Assembly: GCF_003722335.1 (NCBI RefSeq)
Contig: NZ_CP026100.1
Span: forward strand, 1,338,001 to 1,402,000
Reading direction: 5' to 3'
Origin: Caulobacter flavus
GTDB lineage: Bacteria; Pseudomonadota; Alphaproteobacteria; Caulobacterales; Caulobacteraceae
DNA length: 64,000 bases
The position numbers and the translations under genes were made by a program. Below the pieces are notes generated by a model, which saw only the letters and a list, made by a program, of their open reading frames with translations, ran no database searches and was not told the DNA's origin. Below, one piece after another: positions 15,398-25,211 of the stretch. Positions within the stretch are counted from its first letter, which is position 1. Each line of letters opens with the position of its first letter.

Positions 15398-15469
15398 GGC
15401 TCTGCGCGGGGGCCCTGTTGTGAAGATTTGCAGCGGGTTTAGCCCCTCGGGACCCGCCGCGCCAGGATT

Positions 15470-16345
15470 TCAGATTTCGCCGTCGGCCAATTGACGCAGA
15501 TAGCGATGATAGCCGGTCTTGGGCGCCTCGCCGGCCAGGGCGCGCAGCTGATCGGCGTCGATGAAGCCCATCTGGAAAGCCACTTCCTCGACGCAGCCGA
15601 TGCGGAAACCCTGCCGCAGCTCGATGGCGCGCACGTATTCGGCGGCTTCCATCAGGGAGTCGTGGGTGCCGGTGTCGAACCAGGCGTATCCCCGGCCCAG
15701 CCGCTCGACGGTCAGGTCGCCGGCGTCGAGATAGACGCGGTTGACGTCGGTGATCTCCAGTTCGCCGCGCGCCGAGGGCTTCAGGCTCCGGGCGATGGCG
15801 GGCGCCCGGCCGTCATAGAAGTAGAGGCCGGTCACGGCGTGGCGCGAGCGCGGCTTGAGGGGCTTTTCCTCGATGCTCAGGGCCTTGCCGTCCGGTCCGA
15901 TCTCCACCACGCCGTAGCGTTGGGGGTCGACCACGCTGTAGCCGAACACGGTCGCGCCGGCCGCACGCCCGGAGGCCCGCTGCAGCAGGTCGGCGAAGCC
16001 CGCGCCGAAGAAGATGTTGTCGCCCAGCACGACGACGCTGTCGGCCCCGTCGAGGAATTCCTCGCCCAGGATCAGGGCCTGGGCGATGCCGTCTGGCGAG
16101 GCCTGGGGCTTGTACTCGATGCGCAGGCCCAGCCGCGCGCCGTCGCCCAGCAGGCGCCGGAAGGCGGTTTCGTCATGCGGATTGGTGACGATCAGGACCT
16201 CGCGCACCCCGGCCAGCATCAGGGTGGTCAGCGAGTAGTAGATCATCGGCTTGTCGTAGACCGGCAGCAGCTGCTTGCTGACGGCCAGGGTCAGGGGCGC
16301 CAGCCGGCTGCCCGAGCCGCCCGCCAGGATGATCCCGCGCCTCAT
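15470..16345 (-). CDS. rfbA: Glucose-1-phosphate thymidylyltransferase
   Basis: The 291-residue enzyme starts at the ATG ending at 16345, which overlaps the rfbD stop (ATGA), not at the far upstream end of the open frame. It has the nucleotidyltransferase signature GIILAGGSGSRLAPLT, then KQLLPVYDKPMIYYSL, VVLGDNIFFGAGF, and FGYSVVDPQRYGVVE, all diagnostic of RmlA. It joins dTTP and glucose-1-phosphate into dTDP-glucose, the first step of dTDP-L-rhamnose synthesis, and is the feedback-controlled step in other bacteria. It is the last gene of the rfbB-rfbD-rfbA operon; the fourth enzyme, rfbC, is 30 kb away at 46.8 kb. Confidence 0.93.
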   Translation of the reverse strand: MRRGIILAGGSGSRLAPLTLAVSKQLLPVYDKPMIYYSLTTLMLAGVREVLIVTNPHDETAFRRLLGDGARLGLRIEYKPQASPDGIAQALILGEEFLDGADSVVVLGDNIFFGAGFADLLQRASGRAAGATVFGYSVVDPQRYGVVEIGPDGKALSIEEKPLKPRSRHAVTGLYFYDGRAPAIARSLKPSARGELEITDVNRVYLDAGDLTVERLGRGYAWFDTGTHDSLMEAAEYVRAIELRQGFRIGCVEEVAFQMGFIDADQLRALAGEAPKTGYHRYLRQLADGEI

Positions 16346-17226
16346 GCGTCCAGTCCTTCGGCGATGATCTGATCGGCGGCCCGCGCGACGGCGCTGGCCC
16401 AGGGTTCGGCTTGCCAGCCGAACACGGCGGAAACCCGGCCGCTGTCGAGCGCGCCGTTCAGCGGTCGCGCGGCGGGTTCGGGGAAGTCGCGCTTGGCGAT
16501 CGGCGACAGCCGGGCCCGCGTCAGCGGGTCCTGCCGCAGGGCGGCCGCGGCCAGGTCGTGGCGCGACGTCGCGCCGGCGTTGGTGAAGTGGAACAGGCCG
16601 AAGGCCGCATCGCCCGGCGCGGCGCCGGCCCAGCGCGGCGCCGCGCCCAGGATGAAGTCGGCCAGGGCGACGGCGTCGGTCGGGCAGCCGTACTGGTCGG
16701 CCACGACGCGCAGTTCGTCGCGCGCGCGTCCCAGTTGCAGCATGGTGCGGATGAAGTTGCGGCCAAAGCGCGAGAACACCCAGGAGACCCGCAGCACGAC
16801 GCCCTTCTCCCAGGCCAGGACGGCGGTTTCGCCGTCGAGCTTGGTCGCGCCGTAGACCGACAGCGGGTTGGGCGCGTCGTCCTCGCGATAGGCGCGGTCG
16901 AGGGTTCCGTCGAACACGCAGTCGGTCGACAGATGGACCAGCGGCAGGCCGCGCCGGGCGCAGGCCCGGGCCATGGCGGCCGGCGCCAGGGCGTTGGCGG
17001 CGCGGGCCGCTTCGGGCTCGGCCTCGGCCTTGTCGACCAGGGTGAAGGCGGCGCAATTGACCACCAGATCGCAGTCGGCGGCCGCGATGGCCGCCTCGAT
17101 CGCGGCCTCGTCGGCCAGGTCGACGTCGGCGCGCGACAGCGGGGTCAGGATGGCGCGACCCGGCGCGCCGGCGATCATCGCCCGCGAGACCTGGCCGGTG
17201 GCGCCGAACTGCAGGATCCGGATCAC
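16342..17226 (-). CDS. rfbD: dTDP-4-dehydrorhamnose reductase
   Basis: The gene begins with GTG ending at 17226 ([14 protein letters not shown]), overlapping the rfbB stop by four bases (GTGA), and its own stop overlaps the rfbA start (ATGA). The 294-residue SDR protein has an NAD(P)-binding GATGQV motif, [27 protein letters not shown], and [12 protein letters not shown] with the YxxxK pair, all typical of RmlD. It carries out the last reduction to dTDP-L-rhamnose. The tight overlaps on both sides show a translationally coupled operon. Confidence 0.92.
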   Translation of the reverse strand: MIRILQFGATGQVSRAMIAGAPGRAILTPLSRADVDLADEAAIEAAIAAADCDLVVNCAAFTLVDKAEAEPEAARAANALAPAAMARACARRGLPLVHLSTDCVFDGTLDRAYREDDAPNPLSVYGATKLDGETAVLAWEKGVVLRVSWVFSRFGRNFIRTMLQLGRARDELRVVADQYGCPTDAVALADFILGAAPRWAGAAPGDAAFGLFHFTNAGATSRHDLAAAALRQDPLTRARLSPIAKRDFPEPAARPLNGALDSGRVSAVFGWQAEPWASAVARAADQIIAEGLDA

Positions 17227-18272
17227 GCGGTCACGCCCAGTCGCTGTCCGGCGAAGCCCTTGGCGCGCAAGGCGTCCCACCAGCGGTCGTTGTCCAGGTA
17301 CCAGCGCACGGTTCGTTCCAGGCCTTCCTCGACGGTCATGGCCGGCGACCAGCCCAGATCCCGCCGCAGCTTGCCGGCGTCGATCGCGTAGCGGCGGTCG
17401 TGGGCCGGACGATCGGTGACGTGGGTGATCAGGTCCTCGCGCGGGGTGTTGCCCGGCCGGATGCGGTCGAGCGCGGCGCAGATGGTGCGAACCAAGTCGA
17501 TGTTGGCGCGCTCGGCGTCGCCACCGATCAGGTAGGTCTCGCCCGGAGCGCCGGCCTCGAGCACGCGCAGCAGGGCCGCGGCGTGGTCTTCCACGTGCAG
17601 CCAGTCGCGAACCTGGCGGCCGTCGCCGTAGACCGGGATGGGGCGTCCGGCCAGGGCGTTGAAGATCACCGTCGGGATCAGCTTCTCGGGGTGCTGGCGC
17701 GGCCCGTAATTGTTCGAGCACGAGGTGACGATCACCGGCAGGCCGTAGGTGCGTCCCCAGGCCCGGGCCAACAGGTCCGACGCGGCCTTGCTGGACGAGT
17801 AGGGCGAGGTCGGGTCGACCGGCGAGCGTTCGTCGAAGGGAGCGTCGTCGGGACCGAGCGCGCCGTATACCTCGTCGGTCGAGACATGAACGAAGCGGAA
17901 GCGGGCGGCCCGCTCGGGATCCAGCCGGCCCAGGTGGGCGCGGGCGGCCTCCAGCAGCAAGGCCGTCCCCATGACGTTGGTCCGCACGAAGGCCAGCGGG
18001 CCGTCGATCGAGCGGTCGACGTGCGACTCCGCGGCCAGGTGCAGCACGGCGTCGGGGTCGTGGCGGTCGAAGACGGCGGCCATGGCCGCGCCGTCGGCGA
18101 TGTCGGCCTGCTCGAAGGCATAGGCCGGATGGCTCTCCACCTCGGCCAGGTTGGCCAGGTCGCCGGCATAGGTCAGGGCGTCGACATTGATGACCGAATG
18201 GCCGGCGTTCAGGGCGGTCCGGACGAGCGTGGAGCCGATGAAGCCGGCGCCGCCTGTGATCAGGAGTTTCAA
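17223..18272 (-). CDS. rfbB: dTDP-glucose 4,6-dehydratase
   Basis: I place the start at the TTG ending at 18272, which follows AGAGGT at a good distance, rather than at the upstream end of the frame; this gives 349 residues. Visible motifs are [12 protein letters not shown] (NAD binding), [21 protein letters not shown] with the acid/base Asp-Glu pair, [10 protein letters not shown] (YxxxK), [18 protein letters not shown] and [10 protein letters not shown]. The enzyme converts dTDP-glucose to the 4-keto-6-deoxy intermediate. First gene of the rfbB-rfbD-rfbA operon; the promoter should lie in 18273-18420, which holds no other gene. Confidence 0.92.
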   Translation of the reverse strand: MKLLITGGAGFIGSTLVRTALNAGHSVINVDALTYAGDLANLAEVESHPAYAFEQADIADGAAMAAVFDRHDPDAVLHLAAESHVDRSIDGPLAFVRTNVMGTALLLEAARAHLGRLDPERAARFRFVHVSTDEVYGALGPDDAPFDERSPVDPTSPYSSSKAASDLLARAWGRTYGLPVIVTSCSNNYGPRQHPEKLIPTVIFNALAGRPIPVYGDGRQVRDWLHVEDHAAALLRVLEAGAPGETYLIGGDAERANIDLVRTICAALDRIRPGNTPREDLITHVTDRPAHDRRYAIDAGKLRRDLGWSPAMTVEEGLERTVRWYLDNDRWWDALRAKGFAGQRLGVTA

Positions 18273-18420
18273 GCCTGGGACCTCTTCACGGACGCACGGC
18301 GCGAGCGCTTGGCGGCCGACCTGCAAGGCGCTTCGATGAGCATGGCTAGCCAATACGCGAGCGCCCGCGCCGTCACAAGCGGAGGGTTGCGGCCGCAGAG
18401 GCGCGCGCCGCCGCCGCCCA

Positions 18421-19749
18421 TCAGGCGAAGAGCGTGACCAGCACCGTGGCGGGCGTGAGGGCGGTAGCGGCCTCGTCCTGGGCCAGGGCGGCGTAGTCGC
18501 CCGGCGCCAGTTCGCGGTCGCCGGCCTTGACCCGCCCCTGCAGCAGCTGGAGCCGCGCGCCCGGCAGAGCCACCTGGGTCCGCGCCGCCAGCCGCCACAT
18601 CTCGACGCTGACCTGCGCCGACTTGCTGAGCACCCGGCGCTCCAGGCCCGCCGTCTCGGAAACGGGGTGGCGCTGGGCCAGGTCGCGGCCGTTGGCCTTG
18701 AGCCGGTCGACCAGGGTCTTGACCGCCTGGGCGTCGTCGCGGCGGCAGACCAGCACGGCGTCCGGTTCGGCCACGATCATCAGGTCGGAGACGCCGATGG
18801 CGCCGACGAACGGCCCGGTGGAGCGCGCCAGCACGCCGCGGGTGTCGACCAGGGTGACGTCGCCCTGGGCGGCGTTGCCGTGGCCGTCCTGCGGCGAAGC
18901 CCCCCAGATGGCGTCCCAGGCGCCCAGGTCCGACCAGCTGAACGCCGCCGGCACCACCGCCGCCAGGTGAGTGCGCTCCATGATCGCGTAGTCCAGCGAC
19001 TTCCTGGGCGCCTGGGCGAAGCTGGCCGGATCGAGCTTAAGGCAGAGGCCGTCGGGATCGGCGCGCTCGGCCTTGGCCACGGCGTCGCGGGCGGCCCGCG
19101 CGATGAGGGGCTCGAAGTTCTCCAGCTCGGCCAGCATGGTCGAGGCCTTGAAGGCGAAGTTGCCGCTGTTCCACAGATAGCCCTGGCTGACATAGGTCTT
19201 GGCCAGGTCCAGGTCGGGCTTCTCGACGAAGGCGGCGACCTTGAACACGCCTTCGGCGTCGAGCGCCGCGCCGGGGCGGATGTAGCCGAAGCCGGTGGCC
19301 GGGCCCGTCGGGCGCACGCCGAAGGTGACGATCAGGCCCTTGCTCGCCGCATGAGCGGCCAGCCGCGCGGCGTCCTTGAACAGCTCGACCTCGCCCACGT
19401 GATGGTCGGCGGCCAGCATCAGGGCGACGGCGTCGGGGTCGAGAGCCTCGACATAGGCCGCGGCGGCGGCCACGGCGGGCGCGGAATCCCTGGCTTCGGG
19501 TTCGAGCAGGACGACGACGGGCGTCTCGATCTCGCGGGCCTGCTCGCGCACGAAGTCGATCATCGCCGCGCCGGTGACGATGATGATCTCCTGGCCGGCG
19601 GCCAGGTCGCGCACCCGCAGCAGGGTCTCCTGGAAGCTGGAGTGGGGGCCCAACAGCTTGAGGAACTGCTTGGGGCGATCCAGGCGCGAGGCCGGCCACA
19701 GGCGGGTGCCCGAACCGCCGCACAGGATCACGGGATAGAGCTTCGTCAC
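18421..19749 (-). CDS. Mannose-1-phosphate guanylyltransferase, with a reduced isomerase-type C-terminal domain
   Basis: The 442-residue protein has the GDP-mannose pyrophosphorylase domain: [49 protein letters not shown] and [12 protein letters not shown]. Full-size ManC/AlgA proteins of about 470-480 residues end in a cupin domain with His metal ligands that isomerises fructose-6-phosphate. Here the last 70 residues keep the cupin-like repeat pattern ([24 protein letters not shown]) but show no histidine, so isomerase activity is unlikely. It makes GDP-mannose from GTP and mannose-1-phosphate for polysaccharides. It lies upstream of rfbBDA on the same strand, 148 bases away. Confidence 0.88.
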   Translation of the reverse strand: MTKLYPVILCGGSGTRLWPASRLDRPKQFLKLLGPHSSFQETLLRVRDLAAGQEIIIVTGAAMIDFVREQAREIETPVVVLLEPEARDSAPAVAAAAAYVEALDPDAVALMLAADHHVGEVELFKDAARLAAHAASKGLIVTFGVRPTGPATGFGYIRPGAALDAEGVFKVAAFVEKPDLDLAKTYVSQGYLWNSGNFAFKASTMLAELENFEPLIARAARDAVAKAERADPDGLCLKLDPASFAQAPRKSLDYAIMERTHLAAVVPAAFSWSDLGAWDAIWGASPQDGHGNAAQGDVTLVDTRGVLARSTGPFVGAIGVSDLMIVAEPDAVLVCRRDDAQAVKTLVDRLKANGRDLAQRHPVSETAGLERRVLSKSAQVSVEMWRLAARTQVALPGARLQLLQGRVKAGDRELAPGDYAALAQDEAATALTPATVLVTLFA

Positions 19750-19844
19750 GAGGGTCCCTCACCGCGTCCGCGTTCGGCCGCGCTTTGCGAGCACTTTATA
19801 GTGGCGACTTGGCCGTGGTGCGACAGGGGCGCCTCAAGGAGGCT

Positions 19845-21881
19845 TCAGCCTGGCGCATTGGTCGCCAGCTCGGCCAGCCAGGCGTCGGCCGAGGCGTCCG
19901 ACGGCATCCGCCAGTCTCCCCGGGGCGACAGCGCGCCGCCGGACGAGATCTTCGGCCCGTTCGGCACGGCCGAGCGCTTGAACTGGTTGGCGAAGAACCG
20001 CTTGAGGAACAGCTCCAGCCACTTTTTGATCTCGGCCAGGTCGTAGGCGCGGCGGCCGCCCTCCGGCAGGCCGACGGGCCAGCCGCCGGCGTCCGCGTCA
20101 TGCCAGGCGCTCCAGGCCAGGAAGGCGATCTTCGACGGCGCCATGCCGTAGCGGCTCAGGTAATAGAGGTTGAAGTCCTGCAGGGCGTAGGGGCCCACGA
20201 AGCTTTCGGTGGCCTGGGTCTGCTCGCCGGGCACCAGCTCGGGCGAGATCTCGGTGGCCAGGATGTCTTCCAGCAGGGCGGTGGTGGCCGCGTCGACGTC
20301 GCCCGAATGGGCCACGAAGCGGATCAGGTGCTGGATCAGCGTCTTGGCCGCCCCGCAATTGGGGTTGTAGTGGCTCATGTGGTCGCCGACCCCGTAGGTG
20401 CACCAGCCCAGCGCCAGCTCAGACAGGTCGCCGGTGCCGACGACCAGGGCTGCGTTGTGGTTGGCCAGGCGGAACAGGTAGTCGGTGCGCAGGCCCGCCT
20501 GCACGTTCTCGAAGGTGACGTCGTAGACCGGCTCGCCGCGCCCGAACGGGTGGCCCAGGTCCTTGAGCATCTGGGTCGCGGCCGGGCGGATGTCGAGTTC
20601 GGCGGCGGTGGCGCCGAGCGCCCTCATCAGCGCCCAGGCGTTGTCCTTGGTCCGGTCGGAGGTGGCGAAGCCGGGCAGGGTGTAGGCCAGGATGTTGGCG
20701 CGCGGCAGGGAAAGCTGGTCGAGGGCCTTGGCCGCCACCAGCAGGGCCTGGGTGGAGTCCAGGCCGCCCGAGACGCCGATCACCAGCTTCTTCAGGCCCG
20801 AGGCCTCGAGGCGCCGGGCTAGGCCCTGGACCTGGATGTTGTAGGCCTCGTAGCAGTTCTCGCGCAGCCTGGCGGGATCCGACGGCGTGAACGGAAAGCG
20901 CTCGACCGCGCGGGCCAGGGCCAGGTCGCCGGCCGGCGGAGTGAAGTCGAACGCCGCGATGCGGAACGGAACGGCCGCCGGGGCCAGGGCCATCGCGTCG
21001 CCGAAGCTGCCCATCCGCATGCGCTCCTGGCGGATGCGCGCGACGTCGACGTCGGCGAAGGTCCAGGTCGGGCCGGTCGAGAAGCGCTCGGTCTCGGCCA
21101 GCAGGGCGCCCATCTCGTGGATGTCGAGGTGGCCGTCCCAGGCCACGTCGGTCGAGCTCTCGCCCGCGCCGGCCGCCGAATAGACATAGGCCGCGATCGC
21201 CCGCGACGACTGGCTGGCGCACAGCAGGCGTCGGGTTTCCGACTTACCGATGGTGATGTTGCTGGCCGACAGGTTCAGCAGGATCTCGGCCCCGGCCAGG
21301 GCCTGGGCGGTGCTGGGCGGATTGGGCGTCCAGACGTCCTCGCAGATCTCGATCCCGACCGTGAAGGGCGCCGGGCCCTCCGCCCGCAGCAGCACGTCGG
21401 TTCCGAACGGGACCGCCTGGCCGGCCAGGCGCAGGGTCCTGCCCGTCACCCCGGCGCCCGGCGTGAACCAGCGGCGCTCGTAGAACTCGCGGTAGTTGGG
21501 CAGGAAGCTCTTGGGAACCACGCCCAGCACCTTGCCGGCCTGGATGGCGACGGCGGTGTTGTAGAGCCGCCCGCCGTCGCGCAGCGGCGCGCCGACCACG
21601 AACAGCGGGGAAAGCTTCTGGCTTTCCTCGGCGAGGGTGGCGATCGCCGCCTCGACGGCGTCCAGCAGCACGTCCTGCTGCAGCAGGTCGTCGATCGAGT
21701 AGCCGGTCAAGCCCAGTTCCGGGAACGCCATCACCGCCACGCCCTGGTCGTGGCCCTGGCGGACCAGGTCGAGCACGCTTCGCGCGTTGCGGGCCGGATC
21801 GACCAGCTTCACCTTCGGCACCGCGGCGGCGACCCGGACGAAACCGTGGCGATAGGGCGAGAAGAACGACGGACTACCCAC
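19845..21881 (-). CDS. nadE: Glutamine-dependent NAD+ synthetase
   Basis: The 678-residue protein has an N-terminal nitrilase-type glutaminase domain ([15 protein letters not shown] with the Glu, then a Lys in [15 protein letters not shown], and EICEDVWTP with the Cys) and a C-terminal ATP-pyrophosphatase domain with [14 protein letters not shown] (P-loop SGGxDS). It amidates nicotinic acid adenine dinucleotide to NAD+ with glutamine as nitrogen donor. Length matches the long, two-domain actinobacterial/alphaproteobacterial form. It starts with GTG ending at 21881 behind AAAGG. A 7-bp inverted repeat lies 19 bases upstream of the start and may be part of its control. Confidence 0.93.
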   Translation of the reverse strand: MGSPSFFSPYRHGFVRVAAAVPKVKLVDPARNARSVLDLVRQGHDQGVAVMAFPELGLTGYSIDDLLQQDVLLDAVEAAIATLAEESQKLSPLFVVGAPLRDGGRLYNTAVAIQAGKVLGVVPKSFLPNYREFYERRWFTPGAGVTGRTLRLAGQAVPFGTDVLLRAEGPAPFTVGIEICEDVWTPNPPSTAQALAGAEILLNLSASNITIGKSETRRLLCASQSSRAIAAYVYSAAGAGESSTDVAWDGHLDIHEMGALLAETERFSTGPTWTFADVDVARIRQERMRMGSFGDAMALAPAAVPFRIAAFDFTPPAGDLALARAVERFPFTPSDPARLRENCYEAYNIQVQGLARRLEASGLKKLVIGVSGGLDSTQALLVAAKALDQLSLPRANILAYTLPGFATSDRTKDNAWALMRALGATAAELDIRPAATQMLKDLGHPFGRGEPVYDVTFENVQAGLRTDYLFRLANHNAALVVGTGDLSELALGWCTYGVGDHMSHYNPNCGAAKTLIQHLIRFVAHSGDVDAATTALLEDILATEISPELVPGEQTQATESFVGPYALQDFNLYYLSRYGMAPSKIAFLAWSAWHDADAGGWPVGLPEGGRRAYDLAEIKKWLELFLKRFFANQFKRSAVPNGPKISSGGALSPRGDWRMPSDASADAWLAELATNAPG

Positions 21882-21899
21882 GTGGTCGACCTTTCGAGG

Positions 21900-21920
21900 T
21901 TATGCTGAAAATGAGCATAA
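21900..21920. promoter_or_regulatory. Inverted repeat in the nadE-tkt divergent region
   Basis: TTATGCT (21900-21906) and AGCATAA (21914-21920) are exact inverted complements with a 7-base spacer, 19 bases before the nadE start codon, so a protein bound here could cover the nadE promoter. Further right, GCTATATC at 21932-21939 resembles the Caulobacter -10 element (GCTANAWC), but I see no matching -35 at the usual distance. The 199-base region 21882-22080 holds both promoters and no other gene. Confidence 0.35.
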
Positions 21921-22080
21921 GTCTGCCTCCAGCTATATCCGGTCCGCGCGCCGTTGCATAGCGGCCGCATACGGCGAGGTTTCGGCCAGCTTGCTTGACC
22001 CTGGCGGTCTCGCGTGTCACGTGCGGGCCGCGCGGTCGCCCCGCCGTCCACAGACATATAAAGCCGAAGAGCCAGAGCCC

Positions 22081-24048
22081 ATGCCCGTCTCGCCGATCAA
22101 GATGGCCGACGCCATCCGCGTCCTCTCGATGGAGGCCGTGCACAAGGCCAAGTCGGGTCACCAGGGCATGCCGATGGGCATGGCCGACGTGGCCACGGTG
22201 CTGTTCGGCAAGTTCCTGAAGTTCGACGCCTCCAAGCCGGACTGGGCCGATCGCGACCGCTTCGTGCTGTCGGCCGGCCACGGCTCGATGCTGCTCTACA
22301 GCCTGCTTCACCTGACCGGCTACAAGGCCGTGACGATGAAGGAGATCGAGAACTTCCGTCAGTGGGGCTCGCTGACCCCTGGCCACCCCGAAGTGCACCA
22401 CACCCCGGGCGTGGAGACCACCACCGGTCCGCTCGGCCAGGGCCTGGCCACCTCGGTCGGCATGGCGATGGCCGAGGCTCACCTGGCCGCCCGCTTCGGC
22501 AAGGACCTCGTCGATCACCGCACCTGGGTGATCGCCGGCGACGGCTGCCTGATGGAAGGCGTCAGCCACGAGGCCATCAGCCTGGCCGGCCGCCTGAAGC
22601 TGTCGAAGCTGACCGTCCTGTTCGACGACAACAACACCACCATCGACGGCGTGGCCACCATCGCCGAGACCGGCGACCAGGTCGCCCGCTTCAAGGCCGC
22701 CGGCTGGGCCGTGAAGGTCGTCGACGGCCACGACCACGGCAAGATCGCCGCGGCCCTGCGCTGGGCGACCAAGCAGGACCGCCCGACCATGATCGCGTGC
22801 AAGACGCTGATCTCGAAGGGCGCCGGTCCGAAGGAAGGCGACCCCCACAGCCACGGCTACACCCTGTTCGACAGCGAGATCGTCGCCGCCCGCGCCGCCA
22901 TGGGCTGGGACGCCGCGCCGTTCACCGTGCCGGACGACATCGCCAAGGCCTGGAAGAGCGTGGGCCGCCGCGGCGCCCGCGTCCGCAAGACCTGGGAAGC
23001 CGCCGTCGCCGCCTCGGACAAGGGCGCGGAGTTCACCCGCGCGGTGGTCAAGGGCCAGCTGCCGGCGAACGCCTTCGAGAAGCTCGAGGCGCACATCGCC
23101 GCGGCCGTCGAGGGAAAGCCGGTCAACGCCACCCGCGTCCACTCGGGCTCGGCCCTGGACCAGCTGATCCCGGCCATCCCGGAAATGATCGGCGGCTCGG
23201 CCGACCTGACCGGCTCGAACAACACCCTGGTCAAGGGCATGGGCGCCTATGACGCCCCCGACTACGCCGGCCGCTACGTCCACTACGGCGTGCGCGAGTT
23301 CGGCATGGCCGCGGCCATGAACGGCATGGCGCTGCACGGCGGCGTGATCCCGTACTCGGGCACCTTCCTGGCCTTCGCCGACTATAGCCGCGCGGCGATC
23401 CGCCTGGGCGCCCTGATGCAGGCCAAGGTCATCCACGTGATGACCCACGACTCCATCGGCCTGGGCGAGGACGGCCCGACCCACCAGCCGGTCGAGCAGG
23501 TGGCCAGCCTGCGCGCCATCCCCAACCTTCTGGTCTTCCGCCCGGCCGACGCCGTGGAAGCCGCCGAGGCCTGGCAGGTGGCCCTGCAGCAGAACACCAC
23601 CCCGTCGGTGATGTGCCTGTCGCGCCAGAAGACCCCGCACGTGCGCGTCGCCGCCGGCGAGAACCAGGTCGCCAAGGGCGCCTACGAGCTGCTGGCCGCC
23701 GAGGGCGGCAAGGCGGCCGTGACGATCTTCGCCACCGGCACCGAGGTCGGCCTGGCCGTGGCCGCCCGCGAAGTGCTGCAGTCGCAGGGCAAGCCGACCC
23801 GCGTGGTCTCGGTTCCGTGCTGGGAGCTGTTCGACCAGCAGCCGGCCGCCTACCGCAAGGCGACCATCGGTTCGGCGCCGGTGCGCGTGGCCGTCGAGGC
23901 CGGCATCCGTCAGGGCTGGGAACGCTTCATCGGCGAAGAGGGCAAGTTCGTCGGCATGACGAGCTTCGGCGCCTCCGCGCCGTTCGAGCGCCTGTACAAG
24001 GAGTTCGGCATCACCACCGAGGCCGTGGTCGAGGCGGCGGCGGGCTGA
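22081..24048 (+). CDS. tkt: Transketolase
   Basis: The start is the ATG at 22081 (MPVSPIKMADA); an upstream extension in frame lacks a start context. The 655-residue protein has the transketolase landmarks: SGHQGMPMGMADVA, LSAGHGSMLLYSLLHL, the TPP motif GDGCLMEGVSHEAISLAG followed by DDNNTTIDG, and in the second domain REFGMAAAMNGMALHG and HDSIGLGEDGPTHQPVEQ. It transfers two-carbon units between sugar phosphates, producing sedoheptulose-7-phosphate, which is the precursor of the heptose-activation genes in this window. Leader of about 140 bases between the inverted repeat and the start. Confidence 0.95.
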   Translation: MPVSPIKMADAIRVLSMEAVHKAKSGHQGMPMGMADVATVLFGKFLKFDASKPDWADRDRFVLSAGHGSMLLYSLLHLTGYKAVTMKEIENFRQWGSLTPGHPEVHHTPGVETTTGPLGQGLATSVGMAMAEAHLAARFGKDLVDHRTWVIAGDGCLMEGVSHEAISLAGRLKLSKLTVLFDDNNTTIDGVATIAETGDQVARFKAAGWAVKVVDGHDHGKIAAALRWATKQDRPTMIACKTLISKGAGPKEGDPHSHGYTLFDSEIVAARAAMGWDAAPFTVPDDIAKAWKSVGRRGARVRKTWEAAVAASDKGAEFTRAVVKGQLPANAFEKLEAHIAAAVEGKPVNATRVHSGSALDQLIPAIPEMIGGSADLTGSNNTLVKGMGAYDAPDYAGRYVHYGVREFGMAAAMNGMALHGGVIPYSGTFLAFADYSRAAIRLGALMQAKVIHVMTHDSIGLGEDGPTHQPVEQVASLRAIPNLLVFRPADAVEAAEAWQVALQQNTTPSVMCLSRQKTPHVRVAAGENQVAKGAYELLAAEGGKAAVTIFATGTEVGLAVAAREVLQSQGKPTRVVSVPCWELFDQQPAAYRKATIGSAPVRVAVEAGIRQGWERFIGEEGKFVGMTSFGASAPFERLYKEFGITTEAVVEAAAG

Positions 24049-24067
24049 GCCTCGCCGTAGCTGCGTC

Positions 24068-25192
24068 ATGGCTTTCGATTTCGATGCGGTGGTGATCGGC
24101 GCGGGCGTCGTGGGCTTGGCCTGCGGCGCGGCGCTGGCGCGCGCCGGCAGTGATGTTCTGGTGCTTGAGAGCGCCCCGGCCATCGGGACGGGCACCTCCT
24201 CGCGCAACAGCGAGGTGATCCACGCGGGCATGTACTATCCGCATGGCAGCCTCAAGCACCTGCTGTGCGTGGAGGGGCGGCGGAAGCTCTATCCCTATCT
24301 GCGCGAGCGGGGCGTCGAGCACCGGCGCTGCGGCAAGCTGATCGTCGCCACCAGCGACGCCGAGGCCGCCAAGATCGAGGCCATCGGCGTCCAGGCCGAG
24401 AAGAACGGCGTCGAGGGCGTACGGCCGCTTTCGGGCGCCGAGGCGATGGCCCTGGAGCCGGCGCTGTTCTGCGTCGCGGCGCTGAGCTCCGAGGAAACGG
24501 GCATCATCGACAGCCACGGCCTGATGCTGGCTCTGCTCGGCGAGATCGAGGACGCCGGCGGCGCCCTGGCCCTCAACGCGCCGCTGGCCGGCGCCGAGCC
24601 GCTGGCCGGCGGCGGCTTCGCCGTCGAGGTCGGCGGGGCCGAGCCGACGCGCCTTACCTGCCGGGTGCTGGTCAATTCGGCGGGCCTGCAGGCGCCGGCG
24701 GTGGCCAGCCTGATCGCCGCGCCCGCGCCCGACCTGCGTCCGCGCCTGGCCAAGGGCTCCTACTTCGGCTGCTCGGTCCGCTCGCCCTTCTCGCGGCTGA
24801 TCTATCCGGCCCCGGTCGACGGCGGCCTGGGCGTCCACGTCACGCTCGACCTGGGCGGCCGCATGCGCTTCGGTCCTGACGTGGAATGGCTGGAGACCAT
24901 CGATCCGGCGCAGGTGGACTATCGCGTCGACATCGCCCGCGCCGCCGGGTTCTACGACGTGATCCGCCGCTACTGGGCCGGCCTGCCGAACGGCGCGCTG
25001 ACGCCCGACTATTCGGGCTGCCGCCCCAAGCTCAGCGGTCCCGGCGAGGCCGCGGCCGACTTCCTGATCCATGGTCCGGCCGAGAGCGGGATCGAGGGAC
25101 TGGTCCAGCTGTTCGGCATCGAGTCGCCCGGCCTGACCAGCTCCATGGCCATCGCCGATCGCGTTCGCGATCTGGTCAGCGACACTCTTTAA
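24068..25192 (+). CDS. L-2-hydroxyglutarate oxidase-like FAD-dependent oxidoreductase
   Basis: The 374-residue flavoprotein of the D-amino-acid-oxidase superfamily begins with an FAD-binding Rossmann motif (DAVVIGAGVVGLACGAALAR), then GTGTSSRNSEVIHAGMYYP, a typical LhgO/L2HGDH signature, and RLAKGSYFGC, IYPAPVDGGLGVHVTLDLGG and FGIESPGLTSSMAIAD at the C terminus. Expected reaction is oxidation of L-2-hydroxyglutarate or a similar hydroxyacid with electrons going to the respiratory chain. It lies 19 bases after tkt and just before the heptose genes, probably in one transcript, but a link to either is not shown. Confidence 0.85.
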   Translation: MAFDFDAVVIGAGVVGLACGAALARAGSDVLVLESAPAIGTGTSSRNSEVIHAGMYYPHGSLKHLLCVEGRRKLYPYLRERGVEHRRCGKLIVATSDAEAAKIEAIGVQAEKNGVEGVRPLSGAEAMALEPALFCVAALSSEETGIIDSHGLMLALLGEIEDAGGALALNAPLAGAEPLAGGGFAVEVGGAEPTRLTCRVLVNSAGLQAPAVASLIAAPAPDLRPRLAKGSYFGCSVRSPFSRLIYPAPVDGGLGVHVTLDLGGRMRFGPDVEWLETIDPAQVDYRVDIARAAGFYDVIRRYWAGLPNGALTPDYSGCRPKLSGPGEAAADFLIHGPAESGIEGLVQLFGIESPGLTSSMAIADRVRDLVSDTL

Positions 25193-25211
25193 GCAAGGTT
25201 CGGAGCCCAAG

